This document shows, one piece after another, positions 18,231 to 27,871 of a DNA stretch of 64,000 nt. The position numbers and the translations under genes were made by a program. Origin of the DNA: DASYQD01 sp963846495 (GTDB taxonomy: Bacteria > Acidobacteriota > Thermoanaerobaculia > Multivoradales > JAIOJS01); NCBI GenBank assembly GCA_963846495.1, contig CAWJWP010000013.1, positions 682,001 through 746,000 of the forward strand. The letters run 5' to 3'. Position 1 is the stretch's first letter. Each line of letters starts with the position of its first letter. A model generated the notes under the pieces. It saw nothing but the letters and a program-made list of their open reading frames with translations, searched no databases and was not told the origin of the DNA.

Positions 18231-20543
18231 ATGCCGATGACAACCACCGAACGTCTCCGCCGCGCTCCGCGCCGAGTCTGGCTTGCGCTTTCCATCTGCC
18301 TCGCGTTGCCCGCCGCCTCCGCAGCGCAGCGAGACGTCGCGGCCGAGGGATCGCCGGCGAGCGGCTGCGCCGTCGACACGGCCCTCGCCGACTTCGCCGC
18401 CGGCGAGGCGAGCGCGCTCAACCTCACCGCCAGCCCCGGCGACGTACGGCTCGCCTCGACGGGCGACCAGCGAACCGACCAGCAGGCGACGATGATGGGA
18501 GGCGCGCATCTGCCGATCAGCGCGACGACGTGGCGCGCCCAGGTCTTCACCGCCGGCGTCACCGGCGAGCTGCTGTCGGCCGGCGTCTTCCCCCTCTGGG
18601 TCGGTCCCTTCGGATCGGTGCCCAACCTCACCCTGTCGCTGCGCGCCGCGAGCGGTGGCGTGCCCATCGGCCCCGATCTGGTCGCGCAGACCATCCCTCC
18701 GTGGTTCGGCAATTGGGTCGACATTCCCTTCCCGAGCCCGCCGACGCTGCAGGCAGGCAGCGAGTACGCGCTGATCCTGCGGCCGGCGACCGATCCTCCC
18801 GAGGGCACCTACTCCTGGGCCCTAAACTCGGCCGACACCTACGACGGCGGCGCGCCGGCGGTCTCCACCGACGGCGGCTCGTCGTGGTCGCCGCCGACCG
18901 GCGACCCCGCCAACGACCACTGGGACTTCGCCTTCCGCACCTTGATGAGCCCGGCGCCGCCGCACGCGTATGCCGTGGAGGGCACTCTCACCTCTTCCGT
19001 CAAGGACTCGGCGGTGGCGCCCGGGGACACCGTGCATTGGGGCAGCCTGAGCTGGACGGCGACGGTCCCGGCCGGGGCCGCGCTCCGCTTCCAGGTCGCC
19101 GCCAGCCATTCGGCGGCCGGACCCTTCCTCTTCGTGGGTCCCGACGGCACCGCCGTCACCTGGTTCGCGAACAGCGGCGCTTCGCTGGCGCAGCTCGACG
19201 GCATGCGGTACCTGCGCTACCGCGCCCTGCTGGCGAGCGAGGATCCGGCGTCGACGCCGGAGCTGCACGACGTCTCGATCTGCTTCGAGACCTTGCCGGC
19301 TCCAGACGGTTTCGGGGTGCTGCGCGGCAGCGTCGTCGACGGCGTCTTCGGCGGTCCCGTCGCCCTTGCCGACGTCGACGTGGGTCCCTACTCCGCGACG
19401 ACCGACGCGAGCGGGCTGTTCGAGATCGACGGCGCGGCAGCCGGGACGTACGAGCTGACGGCTTCGGCGGCCGGCTACGCCAGCTCGACGGTGGCCGGCG
19501 TGCCGGTGCTCCCCGGGTCGCTGAGCCCGCCCGTCGTCGTCGCCCTCGCTCCACTGGGAGCGTGTGTCAGCGACACGCTGCGGCCGGCGTTCGCGGCGGG
19601 TACCAAGAGCGGCGTGGACGTCGACGCGGTGCCGGGCGACGTCCTGCTGGCGCGCACCGCCGCGCTCGACCAATCGCAGTCGTCGACCGGGCGCGGGGCG
19701 AGCTTCACCACCGACACCCTCCAGGGCCAGACCTTCACGCCGGCGGTGAGCGGTTTGCTGCAGCGCGTGGACGTCTACCTGGGGTGCTTCCAATGCACGG
19801 GCCCCGATCCCGACGTCACGGTGGAGATCCGCACCGCCGGCGGCGGCGCGCCCGGCGACACCGTGCTGGCGACGGCCACGATCCCCGGCTACTCCTCACC
19901 GATAGACCAGTACTACACCGCCGTCTTCCACCAGCCGGCGAGCTTGGTGGCCGGGACGCGGTACGCCTACGTACTGCGGCTACGGTCGGATCGGTCCGCC
20001 GGCTTCTACCTCGCTCTCAGCAGCCTGGACACGGTCCTCGATCCGGGTTCGACGGATCAGTACCTCGGCGGCAGGTCCGTCACCGCGTACGGCGGCGCGG
20101 TCTGGAACCTCAACACGACGGACCTCCTCTTCCGCACCTACATGTCGGCGCCGCCGAGCTATGTCGCCGCCGGCACTCTCGAGTCCTCGCGCAAGGACTC
20201 CGGGGCGCCGCAGTGGCGGTGGAGCAGCCTGTCCTGGACGGCGGACGCGGGGGCGAGCGGCACTGTCGGCTTGCAGGTGGCGGCGAGCAGCAACCCCTCG
20301 GGGCCGTTCGCCTTCGTGGGGCCCGACGGTACCGCGGCCACGTTCTTCACCAGCAGCAGCGCCGCGCTCGGTCCGCTCGGCTACGCGCGGTACCTGAAGT
20401 ACAAGGCCTACCTGGGCACCGGCGACGTCGAAGAAAGCCCTGCGCTCCATGAGGTCAGCGCCTGCTACGAAGCTCCCCCGGCGCTGCTCGTCAACGGCTT
20501 CGAGACCGGCAACACCTCCGGCTGGGGCGGCGCTACGCCTTGA
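18231..20543 (+). CDS. Secreted repeat protein with carboxypeptidase-regulatory-like domain
   Basis: Large exported protein of 770 residues. A signal peptide (LALSICLALPAASAA) is followed by two homologous halves of about 330 residues. Each has a GxxFTPxxxGxLxxV jelly-roll-like segment and a G(T/S)LxSSxKDS block ending in LHEV/LHDVS. Between the halves lies a carboxypeptidase-regulatory-like beta domain (LRGSVVDGVFGGPVALADVD). The C-terminus NGFETGNTSGWGG resembles the GFESGxxxxWS tail seen on many exported proteins. ATG 18231 has GAGG 6 nt upstream; upstream TTG 18216 and GTG 18219 are alternatives. Function is unknown, probably at the cell surface. Confidence 0.7.
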   Translation: MPMTTTERLRRAPRRVWLALSICLALPAASAAQRDVAAEGSPASGCAVDTALADFAAGEASALNLTASPGDVRLASTGDQRTDQQATMMGGAHLPISATTWRAQVFTAGVTGELLSAGVFPLWVGPFGSVPNLTLSLRAASGGVPIGPDLVAQTIPPWFGNWVDIPFPSPPTLQAGSEYALILRPATDPPEGTYSWALNSADTYDGGAPAVSTDGGSSWSPPTGDPANDHWDFAFRTLMSPAPPHAYAVEGTLTSSVKDSAVAPGDTVHWGSLSWTATVPAGAALRFQVAASHSAAGPFLFVGPDGTAVTWFANSGASLAQLDGMRYLRYRALLASEDPASTPELHDVSICFETLPAPDGFGVLRGSVVDGVFGGPVALADVDVGPYSATTDASGLFEIDGAAAGTYELTASAAGYASSTVAGVPVLPGSLSPPVVVALAPLGACVSDTLRPAFAAGTKSGVDVDAVPGDVLLARTAALDQSQSSTGRGASFTTDTLQGQTFTPAVSGLLQRVDVYLGCFQCTGPDPDVTVEIRTAGGGAPGDTVLATATIPGYSSPIDQYYTAVFHQPASLVAGTRYAYVLRLRSDRSAGFYLALSSLDTVLDPGSTDQYLGGRSVTAYGGAVWNLNTTDLLFRTYMSAPPSYVAAGTLESSRKDSGAPQWRWSSLSWTADAGASGTVGLQVAASSNPSGPFAFVGPDGTAATFFTSSSAALGPLGYARYLKYKAYLGTGDVEESPALHEVSACYEAPPALLVNGFETGNTSGWGGATP

Positions 20544-20574
20544 CCCGGCCGAAGTGCGCGGCTCAGGCCGCAGC

Positions 20575-23500
20575 TCATTCGACGATGCGCAGCTGACGCA
20601 CCAGGTACGAGAGCGCTTGCCGCGTCAGGCCCAGCCGCCGCGCTGCCTCGGCGCGGTTGCCTTGAGCAGCACGCAACGCGTCTTCGACCAGCCGGCGGCG
20701 GAAGGTCTCCACCTGCTGGTGGTACGTGCCCGCCGGCCGCGACGCCGCTTCCACGGCTTCGGGCAGCTGCAGGTGGTCGCGCTCGATGGTGCCGCCCTCG
20801 GCGAGCGCCGCCGCCACCTCGAGCACGTTCTCGAGCTCCCGCACGTTGCCCGGCCAGCGGTGGGCGAGCAGCCGCTCGCGCGCGCTGCGCGACAGGCGGC
20901 ACGGCCGCTTGCCGCGGCTGGTGCGCGCCAGAAAGTGCTCCGCCAACAGCAGCATGTCGGTGCCACGCTCGCGCAGCGGTGGCAGCTCGACGACGGCGAC
21001 GCGCAGCCGGTAATAGAGATCCTCGCGGAAGCTCTTCTCGCGCACCATCGTCGCGAGATCGCGATGGGTCGCCGCGACGACCCGTACGTCGACGGTGCGC
21101 GGCGTCGCCTCGCCCAACCGCCGCACTTCTTTCTCCTGCAGCACGCGCAGCAGCTTGCCTTGCGCTGCGAGGGGTAGATCGCCGATCTCGTCGAGGAAGA
21201 CAGTCCCGCCGCGCGCCGTCTCGAAGATGCCGGCGCGGTCGCGGTCGGCACCGGTGAAGGCGCCCTTGGCGTGGCCGAAGAGGTCCTCGAGCAGCAGGCT
21301 CTCCGACAGCGCGGCGCAGTTGATGGGGAGGAACGGCCCGTTGGCGCGCACCGACAGGCGGTGGACCTGCCGCGCCACCAGCTCCTTGCCGGTGCCCGAC
21401 TCGCCGAGGACGATGATCGGCACCTCGCCCTGCGCCAATCGCGGTAGCCGCGCCAGCCCTGCGAGCAGCGCCGGGCTCTCGCCGACGATGCCCGGCACCG
21501 GCTGCCCGGCGGTGGCGGCGCGGATCGCCGGCAATTGTTTGAGCAGCAGCCGGAAGAGTGACTTCACCACCGGGTCGAGGCGCGGCGCCCGCAGCACCAG
21601 GTGGCCGTCGCCGAGTGGCGCCACCAGCTCCTCGTCGCCGCCGGGCCCGGCCAGCAGCACCTGGTCGCCGGCGCGCGTGCGCATGGCGAGGTAGGCGCTC
21701 TCGGCTCCCGCCGCCGCGAACAGGCGGAAGAGTCCGTCCTCGTCGTGCGTGCTCTCGGCGAGGTGCGCGGAGAGCGCGTCCCACGGGCCGGTGAGGCGCC
21801 CTTCGAGCTGCGCCGCGAGCTCGCCGGCGCCGTGGCGGCGCAGCGTGGCGATGGCACGGCGCACGCGCGGCACCGGCAAGAGGCCGGGAGTGATGCGCTC
21901 GAAATCGAAGGCGAGGCGCGCGACGCGATAGGGCTCGAGCCCGTCGAGGTCGGCCCAGCGTCCGCGGGACGGGTGCGAGCCGGCGAGCACGGCTTCCCAC
22001 AAATGCTGCAGCGGACCGTCGGCCGAGGCGACGGCGCGCTCGCGCTCGCCGGCGTGCGCCCAAAGCGCCGGCAGCTCTTCGCGCTCGAGCACGCGCTCGG
22101 CGTCGGTGCCGTGCGCGCAGAGCAGCCGGCGTGCTTCCTCGGCGCGGCCGAGCCAGCCGAGGGCGCGGGCGGCGAGGATCGCGAGCTCGGCGCGCGCCGG
22201 GCCGTCGACGGCGGCGAGCGCGGCCTCGGCGATCTGCAACGCCGCGCTCGGGCGGCCGCGCACGAGCTCGACGCGGACGCGTGCCGCGGCGTCGGCGAGC
22301 GCCGGCGAGCGGCCGCGCGCGCCGTCGGCCAGCCGCGCCTCGGCGCGGATCTGCTCGAGCGCCTCGTCGATGCCGACCAGGCGGCCGCGGCGCAGACGCG
22401 CCTCGACCAATCGACGCACGGCGCGGCGGCGCTGGCGGCCACCGCCGTTGCGCAGCAGACGCACCGCGTGGGCGGCGGCGCGCTCGGCGCCGAGGAGATC
22501 GCCGTGCCGCAGGCGAGCCATCGCGACGTCGTCCCACAGCAGGGCCGCGTCGGCCGGTCCGACGACGCGGCGACAGCGGCGCAGCGCCTCGATGGGACCG
22601 GCGGCCGCCCCGGGACCGGCGGCGAGCGCGGCGCGCAAGGCCTGCAGGCGATACCAGCGCCAGGCGTGCCGCTCGTCGCTGACCGCGGCGCGCGAGCGCT
22701 CCAGCGCCTCGTCGAGCGCAGCCGGTTCTTGCGCCACGGCCGCCACCGCGCCGGCGAGCAGCGCGGCCCGCCAAGCGTGCTCGGCACCGGCCGCCTTGCT
22801 CGCGCGCTGCACCCACGTGCGGGCGTCGTCGACGTCGCCCTCTTCGAGCGTCACCCGCACTGCGAGGTCGGCGAGCGCGAGCTCCTCCGCGACGTCGAGA
22901 GGCTCGGTCACGAGCTGGGCGACGACGCGACGCGTCGCGCCGCCGCGACCGAGATGGTGGAGGCACCATGCGGAGATCAGCCGCGCCGCGGCGCCCTCGT
23001 CGCCGCGGACGCGCGCGAGCGCCTCGTCGTAACGGCCGGCGGCGAGTAGCGAGCGGGCGGCGGCCAGCGGGTCTCTGGGCGTCGTGACTGGCGCACCATG
23101 CGGTCTGCCGCCGCGGTTGGCGTGAGCTGCGACGTCGCCGGCGACGCCGCCGGCGGAGGGCCGTGTGCGGCGTGGTGCGCTTCGCCGCTCTTGCCACAGC
23201 TCCTGTGCTCCGTCGCCCGCGAGCAGGTCCTCGAGCTCCGCGAGAGTCCCCGCGCGCGCCAACAGGCGTCGAGCGGAGCGCTCGGGGCCGGCCGCCCACG
23301 GCTCGACCACGTCGCCGCGGACCCAACCGGCCGCGAGCGCGCGGCGCGCCGTGGCGAACGCCGGCTCCCACAGGAACGGCGCCGCCGCGAGCACGTCGGC
23401 GATGGCGCGATCCGGTTGCAGCGGCACGAGCTCGCTCGCCCAGCGATCGCGCAGCTCGCGCGCGGCGCGGCGGCCGGCGCCGCGGCCGACGTCGGCGCCG

Positions 23501-23817
23501 CCGGCGAAGAGCGAGGCGAGCAGCGCGCGCAGCGGAGCCCCCGAGTCCTCGGTCGCGCCGGGCTCGACGGCGACGCCGCACAACACCTCGTCTTCGCGCA
23601 GCCGCGCGGCGCCGAGATCGGCGGCGAGCCGCCAACCTGCGCGCCGCAGGTGCGAGAGCAGCGCGGCGGCCTGGAGAACGACGCCGATCCGCTGGCGATC
23701 GCCGAGCGCCGTATCGCCGAGGCGGGCGCCCCGCGCCGGCGCGAGCGCGGCGTGGAGGAGCCGGCCAGCGGTGGACGGCGGCTTTGGCAGCTCCATCTCG
23801 GTGCTCGCGGTGCTCAC
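20575..23817 (-). CDS. Sigma-54-dependent activator with long TPR-like N-terminus
   Basis: Predicted sigma-54 enhancer-binding protein of 1080 residues. The central AAA+ domain has Walker A GESGTGKE (about residue 802), the sigma-54 contact loop GAFTGA (about 853) and Walker B GGTVFLDEIGDLP (about 875). The C-terminus is a Fis-type HTH (NRAEAARRLGLTRQALSYLV). The first 700 or so residues are Ala/Arg-rich helical repeats resembling TPRs, instead of a receiver or GAF sensor. GTG 23817 overlaps the aroA stop. No -24/-12 promoter was recognised nearby, so targets are unknown. Confidence 0.88.
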   Translation of the reverse strand: MSTASTEMELPKPPSTAGRLLHAALAPARGARLGDTALGDRQRIGVVLQAAALLSHLRRAGWRLAADLGAARLREDEVLCGVAVEPGATEDSGAPLRALLASLFAGGADVGRGAGRRAARELRDRWASELVPLQPDRAIADVLAAAPFLWEPAFATARRALAAGWVRGDVVEPWAAGPERSARRLLARAGTLAELEDLLAGDGAQELWQERRSAPRRTRPSAGGVAGDVAAHANRGGRPHGAPVTTPRDPLAAARSLLAAGRYDEALARVRGDEGAAARLISAWCLHHLGRGGATRRVVAQLVTEPLDVAEELALADLAVRVTLEEGDVDDARTWVQRASKAAGAEHAWRAALLAGAVAAVAQEPAALDEALERSRAAVSDERHAWRWYRLQALRAALAAGPGAAAGPIEALRRCRRVVGPADAALLWDDVAMARLRHGDLLGAERAAAHAVRLLRNGGGRQRRRAVRRLVEARLRRGRLVGIDEALEQIRAEARLADGARGRSPALADAAARVRVELVRGRPSAALQIAEAALAAVDGPARAELAILAARALGWLGRAEEARRLLCAHGTDAERVLEREELPALWAHAGERERAVASADGPLQHLWEAVLAGSHPSRGRWADLDGLEPYRVARLAFDFERITPGLLPVPRVRRAIATLRRHGAGELAAQLEGRLTGPWDALSAHLAESTHDEDGLFRLFAAAGAESAYLAMRTRAGDQVLLAGPGGDEELVAPLGDGHLVLRAPRLDPVVKSLFRLLLKQLPAIRAATAGQPVPGIVGESPALLAGLARLPRLAQGEVPIIVLGESGTGKELVARQVHRLSVRANGPFLPINCAALSESLLLEDLFGHAKGAFTGADRDRAGIFETARGGTVFLDEIGDLPLAAQGKLLRVLQEKEVRRLGEATPRTVDVRVVAATHRDLATMVREKSFREDLYYRLRVAVVELPPLRERGTDMLLLAEHFLARTSRGKRPCRLSRSARERLLAHRWPGNVRELENVLEVAAALAEGGTIERDHLQLPEAVEAASRPAGTYHQQVETFRRRLVEDALRAAQGNRAEAARRLGLTRQALSYLVRQLRIVE

Positions 23818-25112
23818 CGCTCGACTCCGCGTTGCAGTGCCGCGAGGTCGTCCCAGAAGCGCGGGTACGACTTCGCCACCACTTCAGGATGCGCGATCGC
23901 CAACCCGGGACGGCGCAGCCCGACGAGCGCCATGCTCATCGCGATGCGGTGGTCGCCATGGGCATCGACGACGACCGGCGCAGGCGGCAGATCCGTGGCC
24001 GCCGTGCCGGCCCAGACGCCGGGGATCACCAGCCCGTCGGCGAGCTCCTCGACCTCCGCGCCCGCGCGCGCCAGCTCGCGCGCCATCGCGGCGAGACGAT
24101 CGCTCTCCTTGATCCGCAGGTGCGGCACGTTGCGGATCGACGTCGTGCCGCGCGCGAACGGCGCCAGCGCGGCGAGGGTCGGCACCTGGTCGGGCATCGT
24201 GCTGAGGTCTATGTCGACCGCCCTCAACTCGCCGCCGCCGCGGACCACGAGCTCGCCAACTCGCCACTCGACCTCGGCGCCCATTGCGGCGAGAACGTCG
24301 AGGAAGCCGCGATCGCCCTGCGCCGACTTGCGCTCGAGGCCGAGCAGGGTCACCTCACCGCCGGTGAGCGCCGCCGCCGCGGCAGGGTACGCCGCGGCGG
24401 AGAAGTCTCCTTCCACCTCGACGCTCGCGCGCGGTCGTGATCCGGGCTGTACGACGAAGCCGTCCGCCGTCGTCTCGACGCGGCCGCCCCACTGCTCGAT
24501 CAGCCGCAGCGTCACGTCGACGTAAGGCGCAGAGGTGAGCGCCTCGACCCGCACGCGCGTCGGCTCGCGCGCAGCGAGGGCGGCGAGCAGCAGCGCCGAG
24601 AGGTATTGGCTCGACTCGCCGGCGTCGATCGTCGTCTCGCCGCCGCGCAGCGTGCCACCCTCGACGGTGAGGGGCGGATAGCCTTCGACGCTGCGCCACC
24701 GAACCGCCACGCCGAGCTCGCGCAGCGCCGCCACCAACGGCCCCACCGGCCGCTCGCGCAGCCGCGGCGTGCCATCGAGCGTCCACTCGCCCGGCACCGT
24801 CGCCACCAGCGCGACGAGGAAGCGCAGCAACGTGCCGGCGTTGCCGCACTGAAGCGTCGCCGCCGCCGGCGCCGGCCCGGGCGCGAGCCGCACGACGTCA
24901 CTCCCTCGGTCCTCGCCGCCGGGGCGCTCCTCCACCGTCCACCCCATCGTCCGCAGCACGCCGAGGAACAGGTCGATGTCCTCGGCGCGCAGCAGGTTCC
25001 GCACTTCGACCGGCGCTCGCGCCAGCATCGCCAGCGCCAGCTGCCGGTGGCTGACGCTCTTGCTCGGCGGCACCCGCAGCCGCCCGCGCACGACGCCGGT
25101 GCGCACCGGCAT
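23814..25112 (-). CDS. aroA: 3-phosphoshikimate 1-carboxyvinyltransferase (EPSP synthase)
   Basis: Sixth step of the shikimate pathway: joins shikimate-3-phosphate and phosphoenolpyruvate. The protein has about 432 residues. PPSKSVSHRQLALAMLA at the N-terminus, GNAGTLLRFL, RERPVGPLV, GESSQYLSALLLAA, RIKESDRLAAM and DHRIAMSMAL are all family landmarks. ATG 25112 lies 4 nt after the MBL-hydrolase stop and fits the family N-terminus; ATG 25145 would overlap that gene. It is cotranscribed with the hydrolase before it and the sigma-54 activator after it. Confidence 0.95.
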   Translation of the reverse strand: MPVRTGVVRGRLRVPPSKSVSHRQLALAMLARAPVEVRNLLRAEDIDLFLGVLRTMGWTVEERPGGEDRGSDVVRLAPGPAPAAATLQCGNAGTLLRFLVALVATVPGEWTLDGTPRLRERPVGPLVAALRELGVAVRWRSVEGYPPLTVEGGTLRGGETTIDAGESSQYLSALLLAALAAREPTRVRVEALTSAPYVDVTLRLIEQWGGRVETTADGFVVQPGSRPRASVEVEGDFSAAAYPAAAAALTGGEVTLLGLERKSAQGDRGFLDVLAAMGAEVEWRVGELVVRGGGELRAVDIDLSTMPDQVPTLAALAPFARGTTSIRNVPHLRIKESDRLAAMARELARAGAEVEELADGLVIPGVWAGTAATDLPPAPVVVDAHGDHRIAMSMALVGLRRPGLAIAHPEVVAKSYPRFWDDLAALQRGVER

Positions 25113-25116
25113 CGTC

Positions 25117-25878
25117 TCAGTCGAAGTCGAAGACGAGGCCGTCATGGGCGAGCTCGATGCCCGGCGGCAGCTCGCCGGGATTGGTGTGGTCGACGTCGTG
25201 CGCGAGATGGGTGAACAGCGTGCGCCGTGCGCCGATGCGTTGCGCCGCGACGATCGCCTCGGGGATCGAGAAGTGGGTGGGGTGCGGCCGGAAGCGCAGC
25301 GCCCCGAGCACCAGCACGTCGACGCCGGCGAGGCGCGTGAAGCTCTCCTCCGGGATGAAGCTCACGTCGGTGACGTAGGCGAAGGCGCCGAAGCGGTAGC
25401 CGAACACCTCGAGCTCGCCATGCCGCACCGGCACCGGCACCACCTCGGCGCCGAGCAGCACGAACGGCGAGTCGTCGATCGGCAGCAGCTCGATCTGCGG
25501 CTTGCCGCCCCCCTCCTGCCCTTCTTCGAAGGCATACGCGAAGGTGCGGCGGATGGCGGCCATGGCCGATGGCGGCCCGCAGCAGGGGATGGTCGTACGC
25601 TGGCGGAAGTTGAACACCCGCAGCTCGTCGAGGCCGAGCACGTGGTCGGCGTGGCCGTGCGTGTAGAGCACCGCGTCGACGCGGTCGAGGCCGTAGAGGA
25701 GCGCCTGCTGCCGCAGGTCGGTCGGCGTGTCGACGATCGCCGTGCCCGCCGGCAGCTCCAGCCGCACTCCCGGCCGCAGCCGCTTGTTGCGCGGGTCGCT
25801 CGAGGTGCAGACGGCGCAGCGGCAGCCGATGACCGGGACGCCGGTCGAGGTGCCGGTGCCGAGCAGGGTGACTCGCAT
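25117..25878 (-). CDS. MBL-fold metallo-hydrolase (PhnP-like)
   Basis: Metallo-beta-lactamase-fold hydrolase of 253 residues. The N-terminus LLGTGTSTGVPVIGCRCAVC and the metal motif THGHADHVLGLDEL resemble PhnP, the cyclic phosphodiesterase of phosphonate use, and other MBL phosphodiesterases. Further metal ligands appear in FTHLAHDVDH. No phn genes are nearby, so the substrate stays open. The start is ATG 25878. It is coupled to aroA downstream. Confidence 0.8.
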   Translation of the reverse strand: MRVTLLGTGTSTGVPVIGCRCAVCTSSDPRNKRLRPGVRLELPAGTAIVDTPTDLRQQALLYGLDRVDAVLYTHGHADHVLGLDELRVFNFRQRTTIPCCGPPSAMAAIRRTFAYAFEEGQEGGGKPQIELLPIDDSPFVLLGAEVVPVPVRHGELEVFGYRFGAFAYVTDVSFIPEESFTRLAGVDVLVLGALRFRPHPTHFSIPEAIVAAQRIGARRTLFTHLAHDVDHTNPGELPPGIELAHDGLVFDFD

Positions 25879-25935
25879 GGTGACGAGCCGCGGCGGGCGC
25901 CCGCCTCTCGTCCGGCCCCGCGGCCGGCGGCGGCG

Positions 25936-26658
25936 TCAACCGCGGTGGCCCTCCCCTCCGATCCATTCGATTCGACGGCTGTTGAACCAAGCCGGCAGCA
26001 GCCACACCTCGCCGCCGGGAACGGCCCAGCGGCGCTCCTCGTGGAAGTGGCCGAGGAGCAGCACGTCGTGCCCCGCCTGCAGCCGCCGCGCCGCGAAGCG
26101 CTCGATGGCGGCGGTCGGGATCGCGAGCCGATGCTTGAAGTTCGTCTGCGCCAGCTTGCGCTCGGTGGAGTCTACAAGACGCCGCGCGAGCCGCGCCGGC
26201 AGCCAACGCATCGCCATGCGGATCGGAAACGACTTGGTGGCGCGCCGCCAGAGCCGGTACTGCACGTCCTTGTCGTCGAGCCCGTCTCCGTGCACGGCGA
26301 GATAGCGAACGCCGTCGAACGTGAACGCGACCTCGTCGCCCACGAAATCGAAAAAGTCAGCGTAGGGGCTCCGCGCGAGGAAGAAGTCGCGGTTCCCCTC
26401 GACGTAGTCGACGCGCATGCCGCCGGCGCGCAGCACCGTGAGCAGCGGCAGCAGCTCGGCAAGCCCCGGCGGCTCGAACTGCGGATACCCGACCCAGGCC
26501 TGAAAGAGGTCGCCCATGAAGAGCAGCCGCTCGCACCCATTCTTCGGCAGCTCGCGCAGCTGCGCGAGCAACGGTCCGGCCTCCCCGCCCGGCCCGCAGA
26601 GGTGCGCGTCGGCGACGATGGCCAACCGCGACGGTTTCGGCGCTGCGCTCCTCGCCAT
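25936..26658 (-). CDS. LpxH-like UDP-2,3-diacylglucosamine diphosphatase family protein
   Basis: Calcineurin-like phosphoesterase of 240 residues with the LpxH pattern. Metal motifs are ADAHL, MGDLFQAW, EGNRDFF, VHGDGL and LLGHFHEER. The LpxH-type GNRDF differs from the GNHD of general phosphoesterases. In lipid A synthesis the enzyme cleaves UDP-2,3-diacylglucosamine to lipid X and UMP. It supports a lipid A-containing outer membrane, though the family also includes paralogues of unknown role. The start is ATG 26658, 38 nt after the mrp stop. Confidence 0.75.
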   Translation of the reverse strand: MARSAAPKPSRLAIVADAHLCGPGGEAGPLLAQLRELPKNGCERLLFMGDLFQAWVGYPQFEPPGLAELLPLLTVLRAGGMRVDYVEGNRDFFLARSPYADFFDFVGDEVAFTFDGVRYLAVHGDGLDDKDVQYRLWRRATKSFPIRMAMRWLPARLARRLVDSTERKLAQTNFKHRLAIPTAAIERFAARRLQAGHDVLLLGHFHEERRWAVPGGEVWLLPAWFNSRRIEWIGGEGHRG

Positions 26659-26696
26659 GATGATCCGGTTGCGCGGGCGCCGCCGCCGGTCCGCCG

Positions 26697-27782
26697 CTAG
26701 ACGATGCTCATCGGCTGCCGCGAGTGGCGGTCGGCGGCGGCGACGACCGCTTCGGCGACGGCGCGGAAGGCCTTGGCGTGGGCGCCGTCGGGCTGGCCGA
26801 CGACGATCGGCACGCCCGAGTCGCCGCCTTCGACGATGGCGGCGTCGAGCGGGATGCGGCCGAGGAAGTCGGTCTCCAGCTCGGCCGCCGTGCGCTCACC
26901 GCCGCCGCGCTTGAAGACGTCGGTCGTCTCGCCGCAGTGCGGGCAGACGAAGGTCGCCATGTTCTCGACGATGCCGAGCACCGGCACGTTGAGCTTGCGG
27001 AACATCATCAGGCCCTTGCGCGCGTCGATGAGCGCCACGTCCTGCGGCGTCGTCACCACCACCGCGCCGGCCATCGGGATCTTCTGCGCCATCGTCAGCT
27101 GCGCGTCGCCGGTGCCGGGCGGGAAGTCGGCGACCAGGAAGTCGAGGTCGCCCCACTCGACGTCGCCGAGCAACTGCTCGAGCGCCTTCATCACCATCGG
27201 CCCGCGCCAGATCACCGGCTGGTCGTTGTCGACGACGAAGCCGAGCGACATCAGCTTGACGCCGTAGCGCTCGAACGGCAGCACGCGGTTGCCGACCACC
27301 CGCGGCCGCTCGTGGATGCCGAACATCGTCGGCACCGAGGGCCCGTAGATGTCGGCGTCGAGCAGCCCGACGCGGTAGCCGAGCTTCGCCAGCGCCACCG
27401 CCAGGTTGGCGGCTACCGTCGACTTGCCCACCCCGCCCTTACCCGACGCCACGGCGACGACGTGCGCCACGTCGGGGATGAGGCGCGGGTCGCGCGCGAT
27501 CGCCTGCTGCGCGCTCTCGGCGCGCGACGGCGGCACCTGCAGCTGCAGCTCGACGTTCGCCGAGCGCACGCCCGGCAGCGCCGCGATCGCCGCCTCCGCC
27601 TGCTCGCGCACCTGCCGCGCCGCCTCGGCGTTGCCGGTGACGATCGACAGCACCACCCGCACGTCGCCGCCGTCGACGGTGACGCGGTCGACGAACCCGA
27701 ACGACACGACGTCGCGGCTCATGCCGGGGAAACGGATGCCCCGCAAGGTGTCCCAGACGGCGCGTTCGAGGTCTTGGCTCAT
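26697..27782 (-). CDS. mrp: Mrp/NBP35-family iron-sulfur carrier ATPase
   Basis: P-loop scaffold/carrier for Fe-S cluster delivery (ApbC/Mrp). The 361 residues begin with a MIP18/DUF59 domain (about 1-85). The Walker A of the MinD-like ATPase follows, GKGGVGKSTVAANLAVALA, with the deviant Lys at the start. DADIYGPSVPTMFG comes next. The C-terminal CxxC, VCPHCGE, binds the bridging cluster. The start is ATG 27782. A REP-like half site (27788-27804) lies immediately upstream, so no clean SD is visible. Confidence 0.93.
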   Translation of the reverse strand: MSQDLERAVWDTLRGIRFPGMSRDVVSFGFVDRVTVDGGDVRVVLSIVTGNAEAARQVREQAEAAIAALPGVRSANVELQLQVPPSRAESAQQAIARDPRLIPDVAHVVAVASGKGGVGKSTVAANLAVALAKLGYRVGLLDADIYGPSVPTMFGIHERPRVVGNRVLPFERYGVKLMSLGFVVDNDQPVIWRGPMVMKALEQLLGDVEWGDLDFLVADFPPGTGDAQLTMAQKIPMAGAVVVTTPQDVALIDARKGLMMFRKLNVPVLGIVENMATFVCPHCGETTDVFKRGGGERTAAELETDFLGRIPLDAAIVEGGDSGVPIVVGQPDGAHAKAFRAVAEAVVAAADRHSRQPMSIV

Positions 27783-27787
27783 GACGT

Positions 27788-27804
27788 GGTGCGCAGAGTG
27801 CGCA
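27788..27804. repeat. Partial REP-like arm
   Basis: GGTGCGCAGAGTGCGCA resembles the right-arm core of the palindromes at 714-782 and 27872-27922 and sits 5 nt upstream of the mrp start. It is probably a decayed third copy. Confidence 0.5.
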
Positions 27805-27871
27805 GGCGACAGGACGCCAGCGCAAGGCGGCCGCTTACGTTACCACCCGCCTCGCTGCGCGATCTCCGATC

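Noticed and set aside
17126..20452. 1108-codon plus-strand open frame crossing dppB and the repeat protein
   Set aside because: It spans two real genes and the gap between them in an unrelated frame and is Arg-rich with no domain. It arises from scarce stop codons in high-GC DNA.
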